A DNA stretch of 64,000 nucleotides from Zelonia costaricensis (GCA_030849075.1 JASAOO010003560.1:103540-167539); one strand, 5' to 3'. Counted from the first letter of the stretch, positions 49,101 to 60,829 are shown. The notes: generated by a model not told the origin, from the sequence alone. A program made the numbers and translations.

Positions 49101-51607
49101 TCCCGTGCACAGTGCACACCAACGCTGCCGTCACGCGAGATGCGCATTTCCCTTTTGCTCCCTTCTAACCAGCCACCAGCACATACACAGAAAGGAAAAA
49201 AAAACTGGGCAACGCACTCGATACTCCCTGCGGCACGCGGAGCGTCGCGGGTCTCCGCGGCGTTCATTTGCAGCCTGTGCGCCTCCTCCCACGCGCTTTA
49301 GCTCTCTTTCTTTGGTGTGTCCTTGTTTCTCTCTTCGTCTCTCTCTGTCCTATTCACGTCCTGTTGCCGTGCTGAATGCGACGCATTCCGCTCTTGCTTC
49401 TGTGCTTCTTCGCGGGAGAACAACAGCCGCGTGGGGTGAGGGCGACGATGAAGCATACAGCTGCGGCAGTGGAGCCAGCCGTGCTTCCCCCCCTCCCCGC
49501 CCCGGGTTTGCCTTTTCCTTCCTTTCCCCCTTTTGATGCTGCGTGCAAGCGTGTTTGTGTGTCCTTGTTCTTGTTCCCGGTCGCGACGTCCTCTCACTCC
49601 CGTTTCGTGCGAGGTCGGTCGATTAGACTTCTCTGTTTTTAGTGCCCCTCCGTTTCCCTTCGCCACTTTCCGTTTCCCTGTTTAACCTAGCATTCCACGT
49701 ACCCCTTTTCTGAGATGAAAATACAAAATATGCCCCATCGAACGAAGGCTAAAAACAAATGCAGAGTTGCAGGCGCCACCGCACATGTGATGAGGGAGGT
49801 TACCACCGCCAGCGGAGTTTTGCGGTGCTGCCGACGCACTGCCAGGCGCAGCCGCGTGCACGGGGGTGGCGCCACTGCCCCCCCCCCTCGCGTCTTCGCC
49901 GTGTGCGTCATGCGTGAAGACGAAGCGACTCCTGCCGGACTGCACAAGCTGCGACGAAGCCGCGCTGTTGTGTGTTGCTGCGTGAACAAAGGTTGCTTCG
50001 CGTCGAGGTAGCTGTGCAGAGCCGAGACCGCAATTGCATGGATGTCCCGCACTAGTTGCGCTTTGCGGGGCGCTGTGGAGAATGCCGCGCGCGATGCTGT
50101 CACACCAGTCTGTCTCCCTCTTCACAACGTCCTCCTGTCTTGCTTGTCGCTCGATTGTTTCGCTGTCCAATGTCGGACTGCGCGACATTCCCCACAAATG
50201 CACAAAAAACCGACGTCTTCACGTTCGCGCCTCTTTTGCGGCGTGCAGTAATGCGCTCCAGAAGTCTCAAAGCAGAGTCACACATCTAATTCATAAAGCG
50301 ATTCCACTCCTCGTCGACACGTTTCACGATCCACTCCTTTCCCATCAGTCTCACGTTCTCGTCCCTATTGCTTTGTGCTACCCTTCCCCCCGCCTGTCTT
50401 CTACCTCGCCTCCTTCTTTGTGGTTTCCCTCTCCTCTGTGGTTGCCCCCTTCCGGCCCCCTCTTTTGTCAGTGTGCCCGTTTTCTCCGCCCTTTTACGTT
50501 TTTTTTTTTCTTTGGCGCTCCCGCTCACACACATCACGCGCCTTTTTTGTTTTCGCGAGTTCTCCGTGACGTCCCACGTGGGTGTGTGTGCCCACCTGCC
50601 TGTCTTCTCACTGTGTCTTTCATTTTTCTTTTGCGGTTTGTCACTTTCTCCTCCCCCGTTTCTCTCCACTATCTTGCCTCGAGTCTTCCTCATCGTGCCA
50701 GCTTGAAAAAGGGAAAAGGCACAGAACCAGAAAGCAGCAGCGCACGCCGACAAGCACAAAAGGGAAACCTGGACCCGCTCCCTCACTCCCTGCTGTCTTC
50801 GTCGCTGGGGGGTGTTGTGCACGCGTGCACTGCTCCTTTCCACTTGATATTGCGTAAAGACATCTCGGCCAACGCACGTCCTCCTAGGATCACGGCTCAC
50901 GCGCTGACCGACAAACACGCTTGCCGCCACGATTTTCGAGTCCAACAGACACACGCATACACGCAGTTCATCCGTTGCGAGCCTTTGACTGCCGGCTCTT
51001 TTTCCCCGTTTGTCTCCCAGGTATTCACGAAGGCGCCAGCTACACCGCCGTCGACATACCAGCTATTTACACCACCTTGATTTGCCTCAACGCCTCCTTG
51101 ACCTAGCGACCTTGCCCACTTTTCCTCAACGGAAGTGCCACACACGTTGAGCAAGGCCAGTGAGAACGACAGGAGCTCCTTCGAGTAGAAGTCAGGTGCA
51201 CCAACCGCTCCACTGATTGGTGAGTCGTTTTTCTTCTTCGCCCCCCTCCCCCTTTTTATCTTCTCGATCCCGCCCTGTTGTTTTGACCCCTTTACGTTTG
51301 CCTCGACCTTGTCTGTCCCTCACTTCGGCTTTCCGCCTTTCCTGCTTCTCTTTTCTTCGCTTGTCCTTCTCTACGGTTTCGCGCTTCCTCGTCACTTCTG
51401 ATTCTAGTGTTTCCCTCTGTTTTTGTCTGTGTTTGTGTGCGTGCGCTGTCCCTCGCCTGAGTCTCCTTGCTTTCTCTCTTCCCTCCTCTTCGTCCCGTGA
51501 CGCCCCCCTGCTTTTGCCCGTTTTTTCTGAGCTGTGGCTGCCCGTAGCCTCCACGCCCTCCTTTCTCTTCCTGACTGTTGCATTGACTTCGGTCAAAGCG
51601 ATCCCCA
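46173..51607. other. Very long CU-rich intergenic region (5.4 kb)
   Basis: No gene supported. The + strand is strongly T/C-rich with repeated T9-T15 tracts (e.g. 46426-46437, 47297-47310, 48645-48657) and poly-C next to poly-T (46438-46450). Long open frames (such as 46249-47238 and 50034-51080) arise because T/C-rich sequence has few stops; they encode only Ser/Leu/Phe/Pro-rich strings on one strand and have no family features. It probably combines the 3'UTR of paralogue A with the 5'UTR of paralogue B. An AG candidate after TTTTTCCCCGTTTGTCTCCC lies at 51019-51020. Confidence 0.6.
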
Positions 51608-52765
51608 ATGCAAGAGCAGACCTTTGCGAAGTCCGTTGTCCCCGCGAACGGTGCGGGGCTCGGGCAGAGCTACTACACGCGCGACCTCATTACCGACTCA
51701 CCCACAATCATCCAGATTGTTCCAGTCTCGTCTGAGGTGCTGGGGGTGCAGCGCGGCCCTCCGAAGGGGACTAACGACACGTTCAAGATCTCCCTCGATG
51801 ACGTGGAGCCGACGGCCGGATGGCTGAGCGACCGCAACAACGCGTCGCTTGACATTTGCTTCATGCACAGCTTCGGCAAATGCTACGGCAAGATTCGCGA
51901 GAAGGACCCTCGCACGTGCCATCAGATTCATGTCAAGCGCGAGGTGCTGGACAACCTGCGCAAGTACTACACGTTTCCTCAGCGCAACTACTTCTGCCGC
52001 ACCATGAAGGCCAACGTGACGGAGAAGTTTGCGCAGGTGCTGTCGCTGCTGGCGCGCCGCCGCATCGCCTTGCAGTACCTCGAGTTCCGCACGGACGACA
52101 TCGAGGTGACGGCGGGTAGCACCGAGTACGAGGTGGAGTACCGCCACTGGCTTGTCAGTGACATTGACCCGCTGCGCAAGAGCAACACGAAGGCTGCCAA
52201 CGTTGTGACGGACAACTTTATTTCCTCGTCTAACCTGTGCTGGGACTTCGCGCTGACGGGGCGCTGCTCGCGCGGTGCCTCCTGCCCAGACCTTCACGGC
52301 CAGGTCGCAAAGGCGCTGACCAAGGACCGCTTTGTGAAGGCGGCTCTGGCGGAGATGGGCAAGAAGGACTCGTGGCCTGCCGCCGGCGAGACGCAGCAGC
52401 AGCAGCAGCAGCAGCAGCTGCCGGTGTCAAAGCAGCCAAACGTGCGTAAGCCATCCCCGGCTATGCCGCCTGTCCAGCAGCAGCAGCAGCATCAGCAGCT
52501 TCCGCCGCCGCCGCCACCACCGATGCAGGCCCCGTGCCCGCCGTACATGATGCCTTCAGGGGGGCTACCGCCCTACTGCTTCTCCTCCATGCCGCCCGCG
52601 TCGGAGGCGTCGGCGCCGTCGCCGAAGCCGCCTGTGGCGGCATTCCCGCTAGACATGTCCTCACTGCAGGGCACGCCGTGCTTTTTTGTGAGTGAGGGAA
52701 ACGACAACGTTTTCCGCCTCATCACGCAACCGCACTTTGCGCCGTACAAGAGTGAGACTGCGTAA
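51608..52765 (+). CDS. CCCH zinc-finger protein, paralogue B
   Basis: 385 aa, clear paralogue of the gene at 45027 over the first about 230 residues: (Y/I)TRD near the start, VEPTxGW, identical CFMHSFGKC, RxYFCRTMKA against RRFFTRTVKA, and xLQYLEFR against KVQYLEYR. The first cluster is C84-X7-C92-X11-C104-X3-H108, one residue longer than in A. The second is canonical CX8CX5CX3H at C211, C220, C226, H230. The C-terminus differs: Gln-rich (QQQQQQQQ near 260, further Q-runs to about 300) and Pro-rich, then Met/Pro-rich, resembling activation or assembly-type low-complexity tails. Presumed RNA-binding regulator acting with or against A. The ATG lies at the end of a long T/C-rich leader. Confidence 0.88.
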   Translation: MQEQTFAKSVVPANGAGLGQSYYTRDLITDSPTIIQIVPVSSEVLGVQRGPPKGTNDTFKISLDDVEPTAGWLSDRNNASLDICFMHSFGKCYGKIREKDPRTCHQIHVKREVLDNLRKYYTFPQRNYFCRTMKANVTEKFAQVLSLLARRRIALQYLEFRTDDIEVTAGSTEYEVEYRHWLVSDIDPLRKSNTKAANVVTDNFISSSNLCWDFALTGRCSRGASCPDLHGQVAKALTKDRFVKAALAEMGKKDSWPAAGETQQQQQQQQLPVSKQPNVRKPSPAMPPVQQQQQHQQLPPPPPPPMQAPCPPYMMPSGGLPPYCFSSMPPASEASAPSPKPPVAAFPLDMSSLQGTPCFFVSEGNDNVFRLITQPHFAPYKSETA

Positions 52766-55700
52766 ACGATCTGGTCGCTACGCGCGGCACAGTGTGCGGG
52801 CCCGCCTCGTGCCCCCCCCCCCCCGCCACGTGCGTTTGTTTTTCGTTGCTGTTTGTGGCACATTACCAAGTGTTTCGTAGCGTGCTCGCATGTAGGTTTC
52901 GCTCTTGCTGCGCGTCTGCTGCGGCTTCTCGTGTTGCTCCTCTCACGAGTTGATGCTTTTCCATAGCTTCGCTTGGTTTGGTTTTCTCTTCCTGTTCTCC
53001 GCCTGTCCCTCTCTTCGAGTTTGTGTACTTTATCTCCTCCCGTGTACCTCGCCTGTCGGGCACCGGCGTTTGCTCTCTCTCTCCTCTTCCTGACATTTTC
53101 GCCTCTCCTCGTCTCTCGCATCTCCATCGTCGCGAACGCAACCCACGAGCCCTCCGCACCCCTGCACAACCAGAGAAAAGACACCTCCACCTCGGCTCGC
53201 CCTTCAGCTACTTCTCCCTGGCTTTTTGTTCTCATGGTGCCGAGCTCTCGCTTACCCCATCCTCTCCTTTTCCTTTCTCCCACAATTGCCAGCGCGTTTC
53301 GAACTCCGCTTCCACACACGCGCGTTGCAGCCCCGGTGGGCACCGTTTCTGCGCAAGCACGGTAGCTTGAAACGGGGACGCCGTGCAGCTCCGTCCCCCC
53401 TCTCCGTGTAGCTTCTGTGATGTTCGTGGGTAGGCGTGATATTTCAACGGTTTGCGAGATGCTTGCCCCCCACCCCCTCCTTGTTCTCGTCCACCACCTG
53501 TTCTGCGTCATTTGACGTGGAGTCTTCTTCCTCGAGTGCTCCGCTCCTCTCCTGTGCCTTTTGTTTGTGCTTCTCACTTTCATGGAGGGATCCTTCTCGG
53601 TCTACGAGAGGGTTCACACGCTCCTCTGTCTACTTCTCACTTTCTTTTGTGGTATTATGTGTGCGCGCGTGTGTGTGTTTGTTTATGTGCTTCGTCGGAC
53701 AAGGACTCCTTCATGGAGGCTACCCCTCATCCACGGTGACGCGTGTTGCGTCAGGCGTCTGCATCCATCGGATGGCGCACCAGCCGCGTAGCGTGTTGGT
53801 CAGCGCCGGAGCAGAGCCACGTCGATCGCAGCCACACAGGCAAAGAGCGGCAACGAAAGCAAAGAAACAAAAAACGCATCTCGCCGCAACGCCTCTCCTT
53901 TTTGCTTGCCTGTGCTTTTGTGTCCTTCTCTCCCCGTCCCTTTTTTTTTTCTTCTCTCCCTCGTCCTTTCCCCGAACGCTTCGGTGCCGAGGGCGACCTG
54001 GGTGCTGTCTTGATATACAAACAAGAAAGGATGCACTGCATGTCGCCCTCTGCTCCTCGCGCATTCCCCCCTGCTGTCGTTAAAGTGACACCCAATTCTC
54101 GTCATACCTCGCGGTTCATCGCTCCGCCATCCATTTCCCCGTGCCCCTCTCGTTTGGATGGTCTCTCTCACTCTTCTTCTTCGCCTCCCAGAGCCTCCCA
54201 CTTCTCTTGTTCGCTTTGCGTGCATTTTTCTCAAGCGCCTCGCCCTCCGGGTCTACCCTCTTCACTGTTTTCTTTTGTCCTTTCGTCATCGCTCACGCAT
54301 CCGCGTCGGCGTCAGATCCGGTGCCTCTCCCGTTTTCGTTTTCTCCTTTCACGCGACCCTCCCTCCACCTTGTTGTTGATTTTGTGCTGTTTGCTTTTTT
54401 TATTGTTGTTGTTTTCACCTTTCCCTCTCACGTGTCCGCCTGCACCTCGGCAACGCAGGCACATCAAAAGACAAACAAAAAGGAGATGCTGCATGACGGC
54501 GGCGCACCGGCCTCTCTTCTTTCCCAGCCTGAGCGAGCTCCCACTTGATCGCCAATTCAGCCCTACGCTTGCTCCGATGCTGTGCTCTCCCCGCCTCACG
54601 GTGCCGCATGCCCCAGAAAGAAAGAGAGCGAGAAGTCGCGCTACCCGCTGTCTCATCGACCTCGACTTTGTGGTAGCACCCCGCCTCCACTTCTTCTTTT
54701 TCGTTCGCCCTCAGTCTTGCTTCATATGCGCTACCTGACTGCTTGCTCTTTTTTTTTTTTACTTTTTCTCGTCACGGTATCTGTGTGTCCTTTTCTGTTC
54801 TCCGTTTTCCCTCTCCGCCGTGGAGCAGAGTGTGTTGGGTGCTTTCCTTGCCGTACTGCGCGACGCACTTTTCCTTCTTTTGGTCTTCGGCTCTTCTTTG
54901 CCCGCTTCCTTTCTTGGCCGTACCCTTCGGTGCCCTCTCCCCTATCTTGCACATCTTTCCCTTCGCAGCGCACTTGACATGAGTGCCCGGCTCGCACTCA
55001 TGTGTAGGATGCACAACCAGAGTCCCTTCCTTGGCGCAGCCTCCTGCGACGCCGACCGCGTGGTTACCCATGCGCGCCACGGTTGTGCCCTCTTTCTGGC
55101 CCATGGACTTCCTTTGGCATTCTCCCCTTTCTTGCTTTCTTTGGTTGGCGGTACTCTTCGTGTTCACGGCTCGAGCCGCCGCCTAGCAGCGTCGAAGTAT
55201 GCGCGTGTGTACCCGTGTGCGCTGTTATTGGGCGCACCCGGATCGACTGCCGTCAAGCTATGCAGCGCGCGCGTGTGTAAGCGGACACTCGCTTAGGCGG
55301 AGGCGCACGCGTCTCCTCCTTCACTGGGAAGCTGCTACAGCTTGAGTGTCGTCTCCCTCGTACCCTGGCAACCCGCACGCGGTCTTTGCGCAGGCGAGGA
55401 AACCCAGCTCCACGCGTGTGCTCAGGCTTCGCTGCTGCGCCTACACCTGAGTGTGCACGTGTGCAGGTGCGTGTTTTAGCTGCGCCACTGGGACTGGCAT
55501 GAAACATGAAGAGGTTTTACGAGGCGGCCCCGCTTGCTTGTTGCTTTTCTTGTACGCCATTTACTTCACCCAATTCCCCCACTCAGCGTTCCCTCCACGA
55601 CCACCCTGCGGTCATCGAACACATCACCTTTCCCCATCATCATCTCCCTCCCTTTGTTTCTTCCCTTTCTCGCCCCCCCTTCGGCTTTTTTTTCTTTCCA

Positions 55701-56305
55701 CAGGGAGGCTCGACCTCCGTCCGTCTTTCCCCGTGGCCTTTGCCTTTCACCCTCTCCCCTCTTCACTTTTTCACCGTTTTCGCATGGTGTTCCCTCAGCG
55801 CGCTAGCGGCGCGAACGCTCAGCTCCACCTCCTTCTCCCCCTTTTTACTTCGGTCTGACGCCCCAACAGACAAGCAACGCGCAATAGACAACAACAAACA
55901 CCACAACGACGCGCGCAAGCCCGCATGTCTTCTTGTTTTGCCCCTTCCCTCCCTCATGCCCCACCCAACACGCGGCGCCGTCGTGCTCGTTTGTGAAGGA
56001 TGCACCCGTTGTTGTATGAAAGCGGCGCCACGTGGCGGAGATCGAGGCGGCTCACCTGCGGACTCCTCCCCCTTCCCTCCCTCCTGCCCCACGCAGTCGT
56101 GTCTCTGTGCCCTCGAAAGTCATGGAAGCCGTCTTGCACAGCATAAAGTGCCACGGTCCGTTTCCCCTCTTTCTCCTCTTCTGGTCTCTTTTGTCGTCCT
56201 CGCGCGTGCTTGGACTCTTGTTGACCTGCGTCATTCTTCTTCATCATCATTCCCGTTGACGGCGCCACCACGCCACTCCCCGTTTCCCGCCCGTATAACA
56301 CAGTG

Positions 56306-56325
56306 CCACCACCTCATGGTGGTGG
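56306..56325 (+). other. GC-rich hairpin with TCAT loop
   Basis: CCACCACC, TCAT, GGTGGTGG: a perfect eight-base stem with a four-base loop, inside the long spacer after paralogue B. Conservation unknown. Confidence 0.5.
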
Positions 56326-57779
56326 TAAGGGGAACGCTGCGGTGGCGCTGCGTGGTGCGTTTCTGGTCGGCATCGAGTGTCACCCTTGCTGACACGAAAA
56401 ACAAAAACGTTTTCTTCTCTCTGATCTTTCCCTTTCCCGCCCCTGCGCCCCCCACCCCCTTTGCTTCTCCCTCTGCGTCATTCACGTTTGCCGTCTTCTC
56501 GAACACACCACTTCCGCGTACCGTGCTCTTTTAGACTCTGCGCCACTTTCCGTGCGCTATGATGGCGGCTGTCGCCGCGACTTGCGGGGCCCTTCCGCCT
56601 TGCTTCTGCCTCGTCCCTTCCATTCTCTGCCTTCGCTGCGCGCGGTCTGCCGTGCCGCCATCCTCGCCCCCCCCACCTTCCTCTTCCCTTGACTGATCAC
56701 GCGGTTCATGCTTCGTCAAATTTCTCGTTTGTTCCCGGATGTCCCCCTTCGTTTTCACCAGCGTGCCGTAGCTTTCAACATTGTGTGCTTTACGGCGCGA
56801 AGACACAGTGTGTAGCCAGCTCTGTCTCTTTTTCCCTTTCCATCTTCAGCCCCCCTTTTTCGTGGGCGTGTGCCGCTCAAGTGCTTTTTTTTTTCTCTCT
56901 TCACGTTCTTGTCTTTTTCGTGTTGTAGGGTTGCTGTACTCTCCTATTAGCCTCTGCACGCTCTCTCTCCCCCACGCGCGCGTCAGCTATGCACACAATC
57001 TTACGCGCTTACACCCCACCCGCTTTTCTCCGTCCCCACAAGCATCAGCCTCCACGGCTTCGCGGAGACGACGCACTACTCGGCAGGTACAGCTCGCCAT
57101 GCTTCTGTCATGATACACTGACCGGCATGCAAAACGCACCAGGCAGGACCGTGTAGCGGGTATTGTGCCCCGCCGTCACACGCATCACAGCTCTTGCCTT
57201 GCGCGTCGTCTCCTGTTTCCGTGTTCTTGTCTCACGTTTCCCACTATTATTGCCTTTGTTTGGTTTTGTTTTTACGGACCTCCAGCAACTTTGTATACCC
57301 AGCGTTGTCTTGAAGCAGGTAAACCACATCGCGGAAAGCAAAAAAAAAAGATCAACAGGTCAGGAACAAAGACAGAACACCGGGGCTCAAATAGAATCAG
57401 GCGAGGTCGATGTGCTCGGTGACCGCGAATGGCGGAGGCAGCTCGCGCAGTCCCCTGAAAGCCCCGCTTGGGGTGGGAATGGAAAACGCACCTTTGATGC
57501 GGCGTGCTTTGCTCCTCTCGCTGTGGCGCACCGCCACGGCCAGCGTGGCTCGTGACAGCGAGTCGTGTGGACGTCGGCACCCTCGACGCGAGCCGTGGTC
57601 CCATTTTCCGCTCTTTTTCGGTGAGTCGCGCATGAACCACTGTCTCCAGCGCGTAGCGTTGGTCGCCGCACCGCGTGTGCGTGTGTCCTCTACGCGGCGG
57701 TGAACTCGTCGCGCTCGCGAAGTTGCCGCCGCGACCCTCGTCTCTTTTCTCTCCCCTATTCTCTTGGCACCTCGCGGCA

Positions 57780-57863
57780 ACCCTTTTCCTCTCACATCCA
57801 CGCTTCTTTCTTGCCCTTCCGCCCTTGCGCTGCGCTTGCGTGGTACTCCGTCGCGCGCTGTAG
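57780..57863 (+). promoter_or_regulatory. Candidate spliced-leader acceptor, Bfr1-like gene
   Basis: A C/T-rich tract (CCTTTTCCTCTCACATCC onwards) ends at CTGTAG, with the AG at 57862-57863. The 5'UTR would be about 174 bases and include the (CA)n run. Confidence 0.4.
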
Positions 57864-57930
57864 CCACACCACGTACGCAAGCTAAAAAAAAAAAGACTCA
57901 CGTAGCAAGCCAGCGCATCGCGCACTCACG

Positions 57931-57954
57931 CACACACACACACACACACACACA
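57931..57954. repeat. (CA)n microsatellite in leader
   Basis: Twelve CA units about 83 bases before the ATG at 58038. Several genes in the window carry CA runs in the same position relative to their ATG. Confidence 0.9.
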
Positions 57955-58037
57955 AGGCTATCGCTATCTTCTTCTCCTTTCCCCACGGCGAGGAAACCAG
58001 CGAAGTCGACTCGCATTCGAGTACGTTCACCTGCGCC

Positions 58038-59534
58038 ATGTCGGTTCAAGAAGAGGCTCCCGTTGCGCCGCGGACTGCCAAGAGCGCGCCGTGGCAGAGC
58101 ATGCCCGGGGCACCGCAACGCCCCAACTTCTCGCAGTACGGGCCACAGCTGGCTGCCTTGGCCGAGCAGCGCCGCAACTTGATTGACGAAATCAAGCGAC
58201 TTCAGGGCACCGTGCAAGCCGACCCGGCCGGGCAAGCTCGTAATGCCGAGCGCAACGCACACCGCGAGAAGCTGAACGAGATCGACGAGCGTCGCAAGGT
58301 GCAGCGGGAGCGTCGCGCTGCCCAGGACGCCGAGATCGCCAAACTGCGCAAGCAGCGTACTGAGATTTCGGAGAAGCTACGAGCCGTGCAGGCGGAGGTT
58401 GGTGGATTCACCAACGTGAAGGAGATAGACGAGGCGATTGACTACATGACCCGCAAGATGGAGAGCAGCGGCGGCGGCCTCAGCGCCGAGCGCCGCAACC
58501 AGCAGCGTGTCCACAAGCTTGAGGACGCCAAGACACACCTCCTTCAGCTCCAGCCGCTGACAGAGGCCATCAAGGAGATAACGGAGCAGGAGGTGGTGCT
58601 GCAACAGGAGTACCTGGCCATTAGCGAGCAGGTGGGCATCCTCAACAAGGAGTACGAGGAGGAAATGCAGAAGAAGCGGGCCAAGGACAAGGAGGCGCAG
58701 ACCGACGGTGCGGCCCGCGCTGAGGTTTATCGCCAGTGCGACGAACTGCGCACCCGTGTCTCTGAGGTGTCGCAGTCGATGGACAACCTGCGGGCCGAGC
58801 GGGAGCGCGTGTGGGCCGAGTGGGATGCCTGGAACAAAGAGGCGCGCGTCAAGTACTTTGAGCGCCTCGAGCAGCAGCGGGAGCAGCGTCGCAAAGAGTA
58901 CGAGGAGCGTCGCAACGCGCACAAGATCGCAGCGAAGCGGACACGGGCGGCGCAGAGGCAGAACCCGTACGTAATGGAGATCAGCGCCTGCACCACTCTT
59001 GTCCAGTATCTCAAGCAGAAGAAGATGATGGTGCAGCGGGACGAGGAGGAGCGCAAGCGCCGCGAGGCCGCTGCGCACTTCGACCCATCTCTGGTGGCCC
59101 CCGCCGGCTGCGTCGTGCTCAACGAGAGCAAGTGGTCAGATAAGCCGCTGAGCAAGGCGGCAAAGAAGCAACAGAAGCAGCAGCAGCAGAAACCGAAGAC
59201 GTCCGCGCCCAAGTCGGCCCCGGCTCCCGCGGCAGACGAGCAGAAGGACCGGATGCTGCAGCACCCAGAGGACAAGATCCGACTCTTCCAGATGATCGAG
59301 ATGGAGCCGGCGCTGTCGCTGGCCACGATCGACGACAAGATCGCGCAGCTCGAGGCCCTAAAAGGCAAGTACGAGTCCCACATCCAGACCGGCGATCTGG
59401 TGCTCTCGAGCGGCGAGGACGAGGAGGAGGCGGAGGAGGAGGCGGACGATGGCGTTGAGGGGAGCTTGCAGCCGGCTGCTGAGGACGGTGAGAGCGCGGC
59501 GCAAGCGCCAGCCGACGCGGAGGAGGCCGCTTAA
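58038..59534 (+). CDS. Bfr1-like coiled-coil protein (nuclear segregation protein family)
   Basis: 498 aa, almost entirely coiled coil from about residue 30 to 330 (heptads rich in Glu/Lys/Arg/Gln), e.g. NLIDEIKRLQG and AEIAKLRKQRTEISEKLRAV. The family block GFTNVKEIDEAIDYM is followed by RVHKLEDAKTHLLQLQPL. The Lys/Gln-rich linker (about 373-390) and an acidic tail (about 458-475) complete it. This architecture matches the yeast Bfr1 / 'nuclear segregation protein' family, which associates with polysomes, mRNPs and the ER surface. The gene follows the two CCCH RNA-regulator genes on the same strand; functional linkage is not implied in a kinetoplastid. Start taken at the first ATG after the CA repeat. 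Confidence 0.85.
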   Translation: MSVQEEAPVAPRTAKSAPWQSMPGAPQRPNFSQYGPQLAALAEQRRNLIDEIKRLQGTVQADPAGQARNAERNAHREKLNEIDERRKVQRERRAAQDAEIAKLRKQRTEISEKLRAVQAEVGGFTNVKEIDEAIDYMTRKMESSGGGLSAERRNQQRVHKLEDAKTHLLQLQPLTEAIKEITEQEVVLQQEYLAISEQVGILNKEYEEEMQKKRAKDKEAQTDGAARAEVYRQCDELRTRVSEVSQSMDNLRAERERVWAEWDAWNKEARVKYFERLEQQREQRRKEYEERRNAHKIAAKRTRAAQRQNPYVMEISACTTLVQYLKQKKMMVQRDEEERKRREAAAHFDPSLVAPAGCVVLNESKWSDKPLSKAAKKQQKQQQQKPKTSAPKSAPAPAADEQKDRMLQHPEDKIRLFQMIEMEPALSLATIDDKIAQLEALKGKYESHIQTGDLVLSSGEDEEEAEEEADDGVEGSLQPAAEDGESAAQAPADAEEAA

Positions 59535-60424
59535 ACCTTCGTCGGCAGTGGGCGCACACGTTGGAGACGAGAGCGAGAGGGAGTGAGGCACCTTGAAGTT
59601 GATGCTAAACCGGTGTTCGTTGTAGTGTCGCGACAGTGTGCTTTACTTTCTGTCTGGATTTGTCGACGGGGCCGGGGACGTAGCATTGGGCTTTCTATTC
59701 CTCGGCGAGTTGTAATTTGAGCTCCCGCTGCCTCTCTCTCCGCCCTCCGCGTCGCGTCGGCTTGGAAGGTCTCACTACCCCACATCTTGGGGCTTGGGCG
59801 CTCGATGGCTCGACGTCTACATTTGTGTGACCGGCGCACCACTGTCTTTGACTTGATGCCCATTGTTCATTCATTTACACACGTTGTTCAGCGCGAGCTC
59901 GTGAGTGGGTGCCTTTCCGCGAGTGCGTTTTTTCTGCGCTGCCGCGAAGCTCGTAATGAAGGCTCCTTTGTGGGCGACAGTCGGAACATGTCCAAGCTTC
60001 CGCACCTCCTTTTATCGTAACAGTGAGCACCGGCGTGAAAGCAATACTCCAGCAGAATCATTAACAGCCCGCTGTCACCTGCAAAGAAATACAAGATCAC
60101 ACACGCTGCTGTTGCGGCTGCTGCAAGCAACAAAAAAATTAGGATCGGCACTTGGTCTGATGTACGCAGTCCGAGGGAGGACAGGGATCTGCGTGCTCGA
60201 CAGTGTCCGGCATGCCTGCATTGCCCGCACGACCATAATGCTGCTCCTTTTCCACCCCCTCTCCTCCCCTACGTCTCTCCCTCGCTCACTGCACCTCTCA
60301 TCTTCTGGTCCCCTGTGTTTGCTTCCGCGTCCCCGGAGCTTCCCTGCTAGGAAGACTGAAGTCAACCGTCGCCAAAACACACGCACGAGAGACGCATCAC
60401 AGCTGACGCAACCCAGTAGGCCTG
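59535..60424. other. Intergenic region
   Basis: 3'UTR of the Bfr1-like gene and leader of the small membrane protein. T-rich and A-rich short tracts; no coding sequence supported. Confidence 0.55.
60305..60350 (+). promoter_or_regulatory. Candidate spliced-leader acceptor, small TM protein gene
   Basis: A C/T-rich tract ends in CTTCCCTGCTAG, with the AG at 60349-60350. The leader would be about 74 bases. Confidence 0.45.
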
Positions 60425-60829
60425 ATGTTCCGCTCCTCCGTAACCCGCCGTATGGGAAGCCCAACGTACGGCAACTGGCCGTGGCCGGCAAAGCTGCCGC
60501 TCAAGAAGGACTGGTACTACCGCCTCAGTCGGCGCGAGAGCATTGCCGATGAGACGCGTCAGTTCATGGTGGTCGGTGACTTCCTCCTGCTCTTTGTTCT
60601 CGGCTTTTCCATGTACCGCGTGTACGTTTTGAACCGCAACAACTCGTATCAGACGCACCTGTGCCACCTGGTCAACCACCCTCCCGCCATCATCGCAAAC
60701 GAATTCGACTTCAAGGACACGAGTGCAAACCGCACGGTCGAGCGCAAGGACCTCGACACGTACCGCGAGGCGGTGGTGTCGTGCAAGAGTACGGGCAAGC
60801 CGCTTGAATCGATTATTTTCAACTACTAG
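60425..60829 (+). CDS. Small single-TM protein, probably mitochondrial
   Basis: 134 aa, family not recognised. The basic N-terminus MFRSSVTRRM could be a targeting signal. An aromatic/basic segment (NWPWPAKLPLKKDWYYRLSR) precedes one hydrophobic helix at about 47-66 (FMVVGDFLLLFVLGFSMYRV). The rest is a soluble domain with two Cys (C80, C120) and a short, basic/aromatic C-terminus. This small N-in single-pass layout is common among accessory subunits of respiratory complexes in trypanosomatids, but no family motif is visible. A second in-frame Met at about residue 10 could be the start. Confidence 0.75.
   Translation: MFRSSVTRRMGSPTYGNWPWPAKLPLKKDWYYRLSRRESIADETRQFMVVGDFLLLFVLGFSMYRVYVLNRNNSYQTHLCHLVNHPPAIIANEFDFKDTSANRTVERKDLDTYREAVVSCKSTGKPLESIIFNY

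Larger units (their letters stand above)
52766..58037. other. Very long CU-rich intergenic region (5.3 kb)
   Basis: Same character as 46173-51607: T/C-rich + strand, C12 at about 52818-52829, T-tracts (53940-53949; 54750-54760; 56885-56894), a GC-rich tetraloop hairpin at 56306-56325, A10 near 57340-57349, and (CA)n at 57931-57954 next to the Bfr1-like gene. Long frames (e.g. 55506-56534) are stop-poor pyrimidine runs without protein character. Likely the 3'UTR of paralogue B plus the leader of the next gene. Confidence 0.6.

Noticed and set aside
50034..51080. 348-codon + strand frame
   Set aside because: Same reason: pyrimidine-rich noncoding sequence.
55506..56534. 342-codon + strand frame
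   Set aside because: Same reason; no domain and no start-context signal.
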